From the NCBI RefSeq assembly GCF_024320785.1, contig NZ_JANDBC010000002.1:62001-126000 (forward strand): 64,000 nt of DNA, given 5' to 3'. A program made the translations under genes and the position numbers. The notes under the pieces were generated by a model. That model was not told the DNA's origin and made no database searches. It worked only from the letters and a program-made list of their open reading frames with translations. The stretch's first letter is position 1, and the number at the start of each line of letters is the position of its first letter. Source of the stretch: Gracilimonas sediminicola. GTDB lineage: Bacteria; Bacteroidota; Rhodothermia; Balneolales; Balneolaceae. This document shows positions 49,490 to 57,738 of the stretch, in pieces.

Positions 49490-50290
49490 ATGAAATTTTG
49501 GCCAACATACAGGCGAACCATATTTACAATCACCCTTCTGATTGTATCTATTATCGGGATGGCGGAGTACAAGCAACAGCTGGAGCAAGAAAAACTGCTG
49601 CAATATGAAGTCTATTTCTGGACTTTTGCGGTTTTGTTTTGGGGAACACTGACCGGGGTTATTTTCACCCAGGTTTATGATCGCTGGGAATCTTATCAGC
49701 AGCTTAAAAATGAGCATGCGAAAGCTGAATTGGCCTTATTGAAAAGTAAAGTTGATCCTCATTTTTTCTTTAATACCCTGAATAATTTGTATGGCTTAAC
49801 AGTTGGTAAATCAGAAAAGGCGCCCGATGTAATTCTGAAGCTTTCTGAGATTATGCGGTATGTAATCTATGACAGCAGTGATGAGCGGGTGTCATTAAAA
49901 AAAGAAGTAGAGTATCTGGAAAAATATATTGAACTCTTTAAAATACGTTTTCATAAGAAAGTTGATATTTCCTTTTCCAGCGAAATTGAAAATGAGAATG
50001 AATTAATTGCCCCGCTGATATTGAGTATTTTTGTTGAAAATGCGTTTAAACATGGGGCTGAGCAGCTCATTGAAAATGCCTTTATACATATTTACCTAAA
50101 AGCTGAAAACGGAACACTGAATTTTCTGGTCAAAAATAATTTCAAAAGAAAAAAAGACACCACTAAATCAGGCATCGGTTTAACCAACCTGAAAAAGAGG
50201 CTAAAACTCATCTATCCCAAGAAACATCAATTAGCACTCCAAAAAGATGAACGTTTGTTTACTGCGAATCTAACAATTAACCTGCGATGA
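49490..50290 (+). CDS. LytS-type histidine kinase
   Basis: A 266-residue sensor kinase. Two N-terminal membrane helices (about 9-27 and 40-63) make a very short sensor part. The His_kinase domain has the phospho-His in KSKVDPHFFFNTLNNLYGL (about residue 95), and the ATPase half has N-box VENAFKHG and the G-box GIGLTNLKKRLKLIY. The small periplasmic loop suggests it senses membrane state or works with a partner. The stop overlaps the start of the regulator gene by 4 bases, so the pair forms a two-component system. A long AT-rich untranslated region precedes it. Confidence 0.92.
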   Translation: MKFWPTYRRTIFTITLLIVSIIGMAEYKQQLEQEKLLQYEVYFWTFAVLFWGTLTGVIFTQVYDRWESYQQLKNEHAKAELALLKSKVDPHFFFNTLNNLYGLTVGKSEKAPDVILKLSEIMRYVIYDSSDERVSLKKEVEYLEKYIELFKIRFHKKVDISFSSEIENENELIAPLILSIFVENAFKHGAEQLIENAFIHIYLKAENGTLNFLVKNNFKRKKDTTKSGIGLTNLKKRLKLIYPKKHQLALQKDERLFTANLTINLR

Positions 50291-51000
50291 TTAAGTACCT
50301 GATCATAGATGATGAACCCATTGCCCACGGGATTATTGAAAAATACTGCCAGAGCCTTCCTCATTTAACCAAAAAAGGGAATTGCTACAACGTGAAGCAG
50401 GCTTATGAGACATTGTTCAAAACAAGCATAGATTTGATCTTTCTGGATATAAATATGCCGGAGATCTCCGGGTTTGAATTTTTACGTTCCCTTTCTAAAC
50501 CCCCTCAAATAATCGTTACATCTGCCCACCGGGAGTTTGCGATTGAAGGTTTTGATTTGAATGTATGTGACTATTTGCTGAAACCCTTCTCTTTTGAACG
50601 GTTTATGAAAGCAATAAATAAAGCCTCTGAGAACCTGCAAGATAATGAGGATATCCATGTGGGCTTTAAATCATCTGATTCCAAAGATTCTCAGCTTTTT
50701 GTGAAAGTAAAGGGTGAAAACAAACAATACCAGATATCTGAGGATGACATACTGTTTGTTGAGGCATCGGGAAACTATTCCAAAATTTTTGTAGAGAACA
50801 TGGAATATATAACCCCTCAAAAATTATCTGAGATCGAAGAAAAGCTTTCAAAAAATACATTCATAAGGATTCATCGCTCATATCTGGTATCGAGAGAAAA
50901 AATTAAAAGTATAGAAGGAAATCAGATTGAAATCTCAGGACGTAGCTTGCCGATTGGACAAACCTACAAGGAGCAGGTAAGAAGCATTCTTGACTTGTAA
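50287..51000 (+). CDS. LytTR-family response regulator
   Basis: A 237-residue transcription factor paired with the LytS-type kinase. The receiver domain has D8-D9 (IIDDEP), phospho-Asp D54 (FLDINMP), SAHREFA for the switch region and the Lys in YLLKPFSFERF. After a linker comes the LytTR DNA-binding domain (about 135-235), with ILFVEASGNYSKIF and the recognition part FIRIHRSYLVSREKIKSIEGNQIEI. Such regulators bind short direct repeats in promoters. Target genes are unknown; the minus-strand accessory genes nearby are candidates. It is translationally coupled with its kinase. Confidence 0.93.
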   Translation: MIKYLIIDDEPIAHGIIEKYCQSLPHLTKKGNCYNVKQAYETLFKTSIDLIFLDINMPEISGFEFLRSLSKPPQIIVTSAHREFAIEGFDLNVCDYLLKPFSFERFMKAINKASENLQDNEDIHVGFKSSDSKDSQLFVKVKGENKQYQISEDDILFVEASGNYSKIFVENMEYITPQKLSEIEEKLSKNTFIRIHRSYLVSREKIKSIEGNQIEISGRSLPIGQTYKEQVRSILDL

Positions 51001-51141
51001 GTATTTTTCTCCCTCGAATAAAGGATGGGTTATATTAATTCCCAATTGAATCCTGTTCCCAGACTAAACCTATGTTCGAACCATACCTGAATCCGTCGTT
51101 AAAGCGCTTTTTTTTAATTAATTAGATCTTTGAATCTACTC

Positions 51142-51507
51142 TCATATTGTTTCGTTGAATCTTAATAAATTTCCAAAGGGATCTTCAATTTCCATTTGCA
51201 AAGTTTGCCAATCAGTTTCTGAAACCTCGGGAATAGATTTAGCGGTGTTTCTTTCGACTAATTCATTGTGAAATTCTTCAATGCCCTTGGTGTCGATAAA
51301 TATTATTACCCCTGTTTGAAATCTCTTGTTTTCGGAAAGATGCAGAGTTAGCTCATTTCTTGAAATCTGCATATACACCGGTTCTGATGGAGCAAAACGA
51401 TGTTCCCAATCAATAGTAAATCCAAGGAAATTAATATAGAACTCAACAGCTTCATTATAGTTGAAGATTCTGAAAGTTGGTATACCCTTGAATTTGATTT
51501 GGCTCAT
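51142..51507 (-). CDS. Glyoxalase/VOC-superfamily protein
   Basis: A 121-residue single-copy VOC domain with the beta-alpha-beta-beta-beta repeats: GIPTFRIFNYNEAVEFYINFLGFTIDWEHRF, LHLSENKRF, GVIIFIDTKGIEEFHNELV and LQMEIEDPFGNLLRFNE. The layout resembles bleomycin-resistance-type proteins and glyoxalase-like proteins. The usual metal ligands (His and Glu at strand ends) are partly visible, for example the Glu near the C-terminus in RFNE. Its substrate is not evident. It is a single minus-strand gene downstream of the two-component pair. Confidence 0.85.
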   Translation of the reverse strand: MSQIKFKGIPTFRIFNYNEAVEFYINFLGFTIDWEHRFAPSEPVYMQISRNELTLHLSENKRFQTGVIIFIDTKGIEEFHNELVERNTAKSIPEVSETDWQTLQMEIEDPFGNLLRFNETI

Positions 51508-51558
51508 GGTTTTTGGTTTAAAGCATAACAGCCCAGCGATAAGCAGCAGGACATCAAT

Positions 51559-52101
51559 TTAAAAATGGCTAAACTCAATCTCGTTTTCTGCCTTTAGTGA
51601 TACAAACCATTCATTTAGTAAAGAATTATGATGCTCAATTATTTGCGATGCAGTAAGGTCGTCAGTATTCCAGGTGCTGTGAGAATCTTTAACCAATGTC
51701 ACGTCATAGCCAAGACTAAATGCCCTCCTACAAATAGTATCTATACAATATTCGGTCTGGATTCCAGCTATTATCACTCTGCTAATTTTATTTGAATCTA
51801 ATATGCCTTTAAGGTTTGTATCATAAAATGAATCAGGAGTATGCTTTTGTACAGTAAAATCATCATTTGTGATATCCAGACCGGGGTGGATCTGCCAATC
51901 GTTTGTACCCTGCTCTAAAGGATGTCCTTTTCCTCCATTGTGTTGAATGAATACAATTGGGATCACCGCATTTCTTGCTTTCTCTATCAATCGCGATACG
52001 TTTGAAAGTAACTTTTCAGACTCAAAAACTGCCGGGATAGTCGCTTCATTAAAAACGCCAACTTGCATATCAACAACTATAAGTGCCGTATCCTTTGCCA
52101 A
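51559..52101 (-). CDS. Isochorismatase-like cysteine hydrolase
   Basis: A 180-residue hydrolase of the isochorismatase/nicotinamidase superfamily. The catalytic triad is visible: Asp in ALIVVDMQVGVF (about residue 11), Lys in TVQKHTPDSFYDTNL (about residue 84) and Cys in IAGIQTEYCIDTICR (about residue 116). A cis-peptide-region motif is also present before the Cys. The substrate is not evident: close relatives cleave amides such as nicotinamide or ureido compounds. It is a single gene in the minus-strand cluster, 51 bases from the VOC gene. Confidence 0.88.
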   Translation of the reverse strand: MAKDTALIVVDMQVGVFNEATIPAVFESEKLLSNVSRLIEKARNAVIPIVFIQHNGGKGHPLEQGTNDWQIHPGLDITNDDFTVQKHTPDSFYDTNLKGILDSNKISRVIIAGIQTEYCIDTICRRAFSLGYDVTLVKDSHSTWNTDDLTASQIIEHHNSLLNEWFVSLKAENEIEFSHF

Positions 52102-52194
52102 AACAACTTTGATTCAATAGTGTTAAAGTTTTTTTGCATAACACCCTTTTACGCTCTCCTAAGATAATACCTTACCCCTCATTTTCAACGGCAA

Positions 52195-52953
52195 TCAAAT
52201 CCCAAATAACCGCTTCGCCGTCTCCGTGGTTTTGGTGTCTATTTCTTCCAGGCTCAGATCAAAAATGTCGGCAAGCTTTTGGGCAGTGTATTTCATGAAG
52301 GCCGGTTCGTTGCGTTTGCCGCGCTTTGGGGTGGGCGACAGATACGGAGCATCGGTTTCCAACACCATCTTTTCCAGCGGGAGCTGAGCTACAGTTGTAT
52401 CCACTCCCCCGTTTTTAAAGGTCACCACGCCGCCGATCCCGATATGAAATCCAAACCCGATGGCCCGTCTGCCTTCTTCCGCCGTTCCGTTAAAACAGTG
52501 CCAGATGCCGGTCAGGCTACCATCCTGCTCCTCTTCCAGGATATCCAGCACATCATCGGTACTCTCCCGGTTATGGATAATAATTGGCTTTTGAACCTGC
52601 TTTGCCACCTTACAATGCAGGCGAAGGCTTCGCTTTTGCTCCTCCACATGATCGGTACTCCAGTAATAATCCAGCCCGGTTTCTCCCACTCCGTAGATAT
52701 CTTCTTTTGAACAAAGCCCGAACAGTTGTTCTTCAAAATCATCCGGCAGGCTCTCCACATCGCAGGGGTGTATGCCCGCCATTTTGTAGAAATCAATTTC
52801 AGAATGACTCAGTTTGTTCATCTGCCCCAGCGAATCGAAATCGATAGCCGGCATGAATATGGCTTTCACTCCGGCTTCTGCTGCTCGCCGGTTTACTTCA
52901 GCACGGTCTTCATCAAATTTAGGGAGGTATATATGGGAATGGGTGTCTATCAC
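52195..52953 (-). CDS. tatD: TatD-family metal-dependent DNase
   Basis: A 252-residue (alpha/beta)8 amidohydrolase. The metal ligands follow the TatD set: HxH in MIDTHSHIYLPKFDED, Glu in GVGETGLDYYW, His in IIIHNRES, His in IWHCFNGT and Asp in LETDAPYLSP. The protein is full length for the family, which includes 3'-5' DNases and tRNA-processing enzymes; the Escherichia name TatD came from the tat operon and does not imply a secretion role. It is a single gene at the left of the sugar-salvage part of the window. Confidence 0.92.
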   Translation of the reverse strand: MIDTHSHIYLPKFDEDRAEVNRRAAEAGVKAIFMPAIDFDSLGQMNKLSHSEIDFYKMAGIHPCDVESLPDDFEEQLFGLCSKEDIYGVGETGLDYYWSTDHVEEQKRSLRLHCKVAKQVQKPIIIHNRESTDDVLDILEEEQDGSLTGIWHCFNGTAEEGRRAIGFGFHIGIGGVVTFKNGGVDTTVAQLPLEKMVLETDAPYLSPTPKRGKRNEPAFMKYTAQKLADIFDLSLEEIDTKTTETAKRLFGI

Positions 52954-53257
52954 GTGGTTGGTACTTGTTTAATTAAAATGCCACTAAAGATCCCGAATCC
53001 ATTTCATGATGACAACCAAATATCCGGATCCATTCCGAGCGAGGAAGTATACCAAATTCAGCATCCTCAAAATCACCAGGCGCCTCATCTATACATAAGG
53101 GACACATTATGTTAACAAATTGTTGCTTTAGGTAAAACTGCCCAACATCGTATTGAATTAATCATTTTAAGCGTTATTTTGCGGGTTCTATCTTTTTCAG
53201 ACCTGCTGTCTTTAAGCGGGCTTTGCATCGAAATTAACATCTAATCAATTATTGTTT

Positions 53258-55186
53258 ATGTCTTCCAGTCCACTCATCCGCCCTGAGTTTGAAAAGTATG
53301 AGAAAGTGCCTGCCAATGTTTTTGATACGGCCAAAATCGCTTCTAAATATGCCGCTGATGAAATTGCTTCACTGATCCGAGATAAAGCGGCCAAAGGTGA
53401 GCAAGCGGTACTGGGACTTGCAACCGGTTCCACTCCAACCCAGCTGTATGATGAGCTGGTGCGGATGCATAAAGAGGAAGGGCTGAGTTTCGAGAATGTA
53501 GTCACCTTCAACCTGGACGAATACTACCCGATGGAGCCGGACTCCATTCACAGTTATGTCCATTTTATGCACGAGTATCTCTTCGACCATGTAGACATCA
53601 AAGAAGAAAATATCCACATCCCCGATGGCACACTGGATCGGGAAGACGTGTACGATTTTTGCCAAAAATACGAAGAGAAAATTGATGCCCTTGGCGGACT
53701 GGATATCCAGATTCTGGGTATCGGGCGAACCGGTCACGTTGGTTTTAATGAGCCCGGTTCATCCATCAATTCTAAAACCCGCCTCATTGCTTTAGACAGC
53801 CTGACGATATTAGATGCCGCCAGCGGTTTCTTTGGGGTGGAAAATGTTCCCCGCCGCGCCATCACCATGGGGGTTGGAACTATTATGAAAGCCGACCGCA
53901 TCTTCCTGATGGCCTGGGGCGAAGGCAAAGCCAAGATTGTACAAAAGGCTATTGAAGGGGACATCACCAGCCAGATTCCGGCTACCTTCCTGCAGAAGCA
54001 CGAGAATGTAGAATTCCTCCTCGATGATGCTTCTTCGGCAGAACTTACACGAACCAAAACTCCGTGGCTGGTCGGCCCTATTGACTGGACAGACGAGCTG
54101 CTTAGAAAAGCGGTGGTATGGTTAAGCCTCTATCTGGAGAAACCAATCCTCAAGCTTACGGACGAAGATTACAGTGAGCATGGCATGAACGATGTACTGA
54201 TTGACATTGGCCGCGCTTATAATGTAAACATCCGCATTTTTAACGAGATTCAGCACACCATTACCGGATGGCCCGGTGGTAAACCTAACGAAGACGACAC
54301 CTACCGTCCGGAAAGAAAATCACCCGGCAAAAAGCGCGTACTTATTTTCAGTCCCCACCCGGATGACGACGTAATTTCCATGGGCGGTACCTTTATCCGC
54401 CTGGTAGATCAGGGACATGAAGTTCATGTAGCCTACCAGACGTCCGGTAACATCGCCGTTTTTGATGATGAAGCCATTCGTTTTGCCGATTTCGTTACCG
54501 ATTACCACGAAAGTTTTGGATTGGAGAATGAAGAATCAGCTGAGCTTTTTGAGGAAGTAAGAGCTTCCATCAAGAATAAGAAACCCGGCGAAGTGGATTC
54601 CGATGAAGTGAAAACCATTAAGGGAATGATTCGCCGCGGAGAAGCCAAAGCTGCCTGCCGGTATGTGGGCATCCCCGATGAGAATATGCACTTTCTGGAT
54701 CTTCCGTTTTATGAAACCGGGAAAGTCCGTAAGAAGCCTATTGGCCCTGAAGACATTGAGATCACCAAAAATATTATACAGCAGGTGAAGCCCCATCAGA
54801 TTTATGCAGCGGGTGACTTATCTGATCCACACGGCACGCACCGGGTGTGTCTGGATGCTGTTTTCACCGCTTTGCGTGAACTGAAGGATGAGCCTTGGAT
54901 GCAAGAGTGCTGGACATGGCTATACCGCGGTGCCTGGCAGGAATGGGATATTGAGGACATCGAAATGGCGGTGCCACTCAGCCCCGAAGAAACAGACCGC
55001 AAGCGTAAAGCCATCTTCAAGCATCAGTCGCAGAAAGACCGACCTCTGTTCCCCGGAACCGACAAGCGGGAATTCTGGCAGCGTGCCGACGACCGTACCC
55101 GCGGAACCGCCGAACTCTACGACAAGCTGGGGCTGGCCGAGTACGAAGCGATGGAAGCCTTCGTGCGCTGGAAAGAGCTGGATTGA
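53258..55186 (+). CDS. nagB: Glucosamine-6-phosphate deaminase fused to a PIG-L/LmbE deacetylase
   Basis: A 642-residue fusion from the ATG at 53258 (MSSSPLIRPEF); a TTG two codons upstream is less likely. The N-terminal NagB domain (about 1-275) has LGLATGSTPTQLYDELV, NLDEYYPM, and GIGRTGHVGFNEPGS with the active-site His and Glu; it turns glucosamine 6-phosphate into fructose 6-phosphate plus ammonia. The C-terminal domain (about 350-620) is PIG-L/LmbE: SPHPDDDVISMGG binds zinc through HPDD, and SDPHGTHR supplies another His. PIG-L enzymes deacetylate N-acetylglucosaminyl groups, so the fusion could deacetylate and deaminate in sequence. This fusion is known in Bacteroidota. It is followed by a terminator, then the AmpG-like gene. 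Confidence 0.93.
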   Translation: MSSSPLIRPEFEKYEKVPANVFDTAKIASKYAADEIASLIRDKAAKGEQAVLGLATGSTPTQLYDELVRMHKEEGLSFENVVTFNLDEYYPMEPDSIHSYVHFMHEYLFDHVDIKEENIHIPDGTLDREDVYDFCQKYEEKIDALGGLDIQILGIGRTGHVGFNEPGSSINSKTRLIALDSLTILDAASGFFGVENVPRRAITMGVGTIMKADRIFLMAWGEGKAKIVQKAIEGDITSQIPATFLQKHENVEFLLDDASSAELTRTKTPWLVGPIDWTDELLRKAVVWLSLYLEKPILKLTDEDYSEHGMNDVLIDIGRAYNVNIRIFNEIQHTITGWPGGKPNEDDTYRPERKSPGKKRVLIFSPHPDDDVISMGGTFIRLVDQGHEVHVAYQTSGNIAVFDDEAIRFADFVTDYHESFGLENEESAELFEEVRASIKNKKPGEVDSDEVKTIKGMIRRGEAKAACRYVGIPDENMHFLDLPFYETGKVRKKPIGPEDIEITKNIIQQVKPHQIYAAGDLSDPHGTHRVCLDAVFTALRELKDEPWMQECWTWLYRGAWQEWDIEDIEMAVPLSPEETDRKRKAIFKHQSQKDRPLFPGTDKREFWQRADDRTRGTAELYDKLGLAEYEAMEAFVRWKELD

Positions 55187-55201
55187 CATTTTTAAACATT
55201 T

Positions 55202-55236
55202 AAAAGCGAAAGAGATATTTCTTTCGCTTTTTTTTT
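55202..55236 (+). terminator. Rho-independent terminator after the NagB fusion
   Basis: An eleven-pair stem AAAAGCGAAAG / CTTTCGCTTTT (55202-55212 with 55221-55231), an eight-base loop and a T run to 55236. It follows the nagB stop by 15 bases. Confidence 0.9.
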
Positions 55237-55292
55237 ACCTATAATTCCGACTTCGACATTTTGAAGCTTAACCATGAAATCAACATCGGCAT

Positions 55293-56597
55293 ATGAATTT
55301 AATAGCTAAGCTAAAAAAGAATCCATGGTTTTGGATTCCTTCTCTCTACTACGCTCAAGGGCTCCCCTACATCATGGTGGTAGAGGTTTCGGTAATCATG
55401 TATCAAAACCTGGACATCTCTAATGCCGAGATTGGTTTATACACCAGTTTGCTCTACCTGCCGTGGATTATTAAGCCATTCTGGAGTCCACTGGTGGAGA
55501 ACACCAAAACCAAGCGCTGGTGGACCATAGGCATGCAGTTTGTGATGGGAGCCGCCTTTGCCGGTGTGGCTCTTGTATTGCTCACTCCTTCATTCTTTGC
55601 CTTCAGCCTTATCGTGCTTTATCTACTGGCCCTGGCTTCCGCAACACATGATATAGCCGCAGACGGTTTTTATATGATTGCGCTTAATGAAGAGAAGCAA
55701 TCCTTTTTTGTAGGGATCCGATCTACCTTCTATCGCATTGCCATTATAAGCGGTAAAGGGGCGCTGGTTATTTTAGCCGGTTACCTTATTGAAAGCGGAA
55801 CCGATGTGGATTATGCCTGGGCCGTCACCTTTGGTATCCTGGCTGTGGTTATGACGGTTTTTGCCCTCTACCACACCCTTTCTATTCCCAAGCCGGCCGG
55901 TGACTATGCCGAAGAATATGACAGCCCCAAAGAACAACTGGCAGCTTTTTTCAAGGTATTCATCGATTTCTTTAAGAAGAAACAAATCTGGGTAGCACTT
56001 GCTTTTATCCTGTTTTACCGGTTTGCGGAAGGTCAGCTCGTGAAAATGGGGCCTCCTTTCTTTTTGGATGAAATTAAAGCCGGCGGACTTGGCCTTTCCA
56101 CTTCTGATTTGGGATTCATCTACGGTACCATAGGCGTGATTGCCCTGACCATAGGTGGCATTATCGGTGGGGTGGTTATTTCAAGAAAAGGACTTAAATA
56201 CTGGCTCTGGCCTATGCTTATTGCTATGAACGTGCCCAACCTGGTGTATGTAATTTTGGCCTACTTCCAGCCGGAATCCTATACTTTAATCAGTGCTTTT
56301 GTAGCCATTGAACAATTTGGATATGGGTTTGGCTTTGCCGCCTTCCTGATGTTCCTGATTTATGTAGCTCAGGGCGAGAACAAAACGGCTCACTATGCAT
56401 TCGGAACCGGATTTATGGCCCTGGGGATGTTAATTCCCGGATCTATAAGCGGTTTTATGCAGGAATGGCTGGGCTACCTCAACTTCTTTATCTGGGTGAT
56501 GATTGCCACCATCCCCATCTTTATTGTAACAAAGTTTGTGGATATCGATCCTGACTTTGGAAAGAAAAAAGACAAGCAGGAAGCAGAGAATAATTAA
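55293..56597 (+). CDS. AmpG-like MFS permease
   Basis: A 434-residue inner-membrane transporter with about 12 helices. The N-terminus has PSLYYAQGLPYIMVVEVSVIMYQNL, the pattern of AmpG-type MFS proteins. It also has KPFWSPLVENTKTKRWW at the cytoplasmic loop between helices 2 and 3, and ASATHDIAADGFYMIALNEE on helix 5, typical of this subfamily. AmpG imports GlcNAc-anhydroMurNAc peptides released by wall turnover. Here it sits between NagB and the amidases, in agreement with that job, although the substrate (sugar or muropeptide) is inferred only from context and resemblance. Confidence 0.82.
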   Translation: MNLIAKLKKNPWFWIPSLYYAQGLPYIMVVEVSVIMYQNLDISNAEIGLYTSLLYLPWIIKPFWSPLVENTKTKRWWTIGMQFVMGAAFAGVALVLLTPSFFAFSLIVLYLLALASATHDIAADGFYMIALNEEKQSFFVGIRSTFYRIAIISGKGALVILAGYLIESGTDVDYAWAVTFGILAVVMTVFALYHTLSIPKPAGDYAEEYDSPKEQLAAFFKVFIDFFKKKQIWVALAFILFYRFAEGQLVKMGPPFFLDEIKAGGLGLSTSDLGFIYGTIGVIALTIGGIIGGVVISRKGLKYWLWPMLIAMNVPNLVYVILAYFQPESYTLISAFVAIEQFGYGFGFAAFLMFLIYVAQGENKTAHYAFGTGFMALGMLIPGSISGFMQEWLGYLNFFIWVMIATIPIFIVTKFVDIDPDFGKKKDKQEAENN

Positions 56598-56735
56598 TCA
56601 TCGAAACCTATTTTTATTACAAGATAGTTTTACAAAGAATAAAACCTTTAAGGCGCTCCCTTGTAGCATCTTACAGCTAATTCCATCATTTTTACCTACT
56701 CCACTATGATCTGTAAATCGTTTAAAATTCAAAAT

Positions 56736-57695
56736 ATGAACTCTTCTATCTCATCTATAATCACCACCCTTCTGTTGGTGATTTCTTTATCCATAACAGC
56801 TATTGCTCAACCAGCTACAAACGGAGATCCCCAAAAATTGATAAGTGTGGAAGGATCTGATTTTATGAACCCGGTTTGGTCACCTGACGGAACCCAAATA
56901 GCTTTCACTTCATCCCGGCAGCAGGGACTTTGGATAGCAGATGCAGATGGTTCAAATATGGAGCAGATTACAGATGAATCGGCCGGATATGGCTTCTCCT
57001 GGTCATCTGATTCTGAATCTATTTTAACCCGGGTTTCAGAGTTTCAGAATAAAAGAAGGAAACTCGCTGTTAAGATTTACCACACCAACGGTAACGAACC
57101 TGAACAGCTGACGGAGTTCAGAGATCAAATGCCAACCATTCCAAAGTGGGCCAATTATGACCGACAGGTAGTGCTTATTTCTGATAATGATATTGAATCG
57201 TTCGACTCTGGCAAAGAAGTTTCTACTCAGCAAAAAGCTTCGGTCACCAAACCTTTTTATGTGTTGAAGTCGAACCAGATTGCTAAAGGTAAAGTCCCGG
57301 AAAACAGCACTGAGAATATCTCCCCTTTTGATGATGCCCAATACCTGAACCTGGAAGTATCGCCGGATGGTAAAAAACTGGCCTTTGAAGTGTACGGCGG
57401 TAACTTATTCGTAATGAATATTGACGGAACCAACCTTATGGATCTGGGTAAAGCCAACCGGGCAAAATGGTCGCCCGACAGCCAATACCTGGTGGCGATG
57501 GTAGCCGAGGATGACGGACACAATTACACCAAATCAGACCTATATGCTTTGAGCATTGATGGAGAAGAGCGGATTAACCTGACTTCATCAACGGATATAA
57601 TAGCTATGAACCCTGACTGGTCTCCTCAAGGTGACCAAGTAGCCTTCGACAGCCCCGGTGATGGAAGTATTTATATCCTGAACATCAGCTATTAA
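56736..57695 (+). CDS. Exported TolB-like PD40 beta-propeller protein
   Basis: A 319-residue protein from the ATG at 56736 (MNSSISSIITTLLLVISLSITAIAQ), which gives a clean signal peptide; the upstream ATG adds ten polar residues. Repeated PD40/WD40-like blades are visible: MNPVWSPDGTQIAFTSSR, YGFSWSSDSESIL, LEVSPDGKKLAFEVYGGNLFVMNIDGTNL, AKWSPDSQYLV and MNPDWSPQGDQVAF. TolB-like propellers usually bind partners, such as TolA/Pal or peptidases. There is no TolB N-terminal domain. The location, periplasmic and near amidase genes, suggests a role at the cell wall. The gene lies 43 bases before the amidase at 57739. Confidence 0.82.
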   Translation: MNSSISSIITTLLLVISLSITAIAQPATNGDPQKLISVEGSDFMNPVWSPDGTQIAFTSSRQQGLWIADADGSNMEQITDESAGYGFSWSSDSESILTRVSEFQNKRRKLAVKIYHTNGNEPEQLTEFRDQMPTIPKWANYDRQVVLISDNDIESFDSGKEVSTQQKASVTKPFYVLKSNQIAKGKVPENSTENISPFDDAQYLNLEVSPDGKKLAFEVYGGNLFVMNIDGTNLMDLGKANRAKWSPDSQYLVAMVAEDDGHNYTKSDLYALSIDGEERINLTSSTDIIAMNPDWSPQGDQVAFDSPGDGSIYILNISY

Positions 57696-57738
57696 TTCGT
57701 CCCGTATAATCAATCAGCAACCATCCACACACGGCATT

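Noticed and set aside
51508-52150. GTTATGC-like motifs in the gaps beside the isochorismatase-like gene as further attC sites
   Set aside because: They do not fit the GTTRRRY consensus and no matching opposite core site or stem was found.
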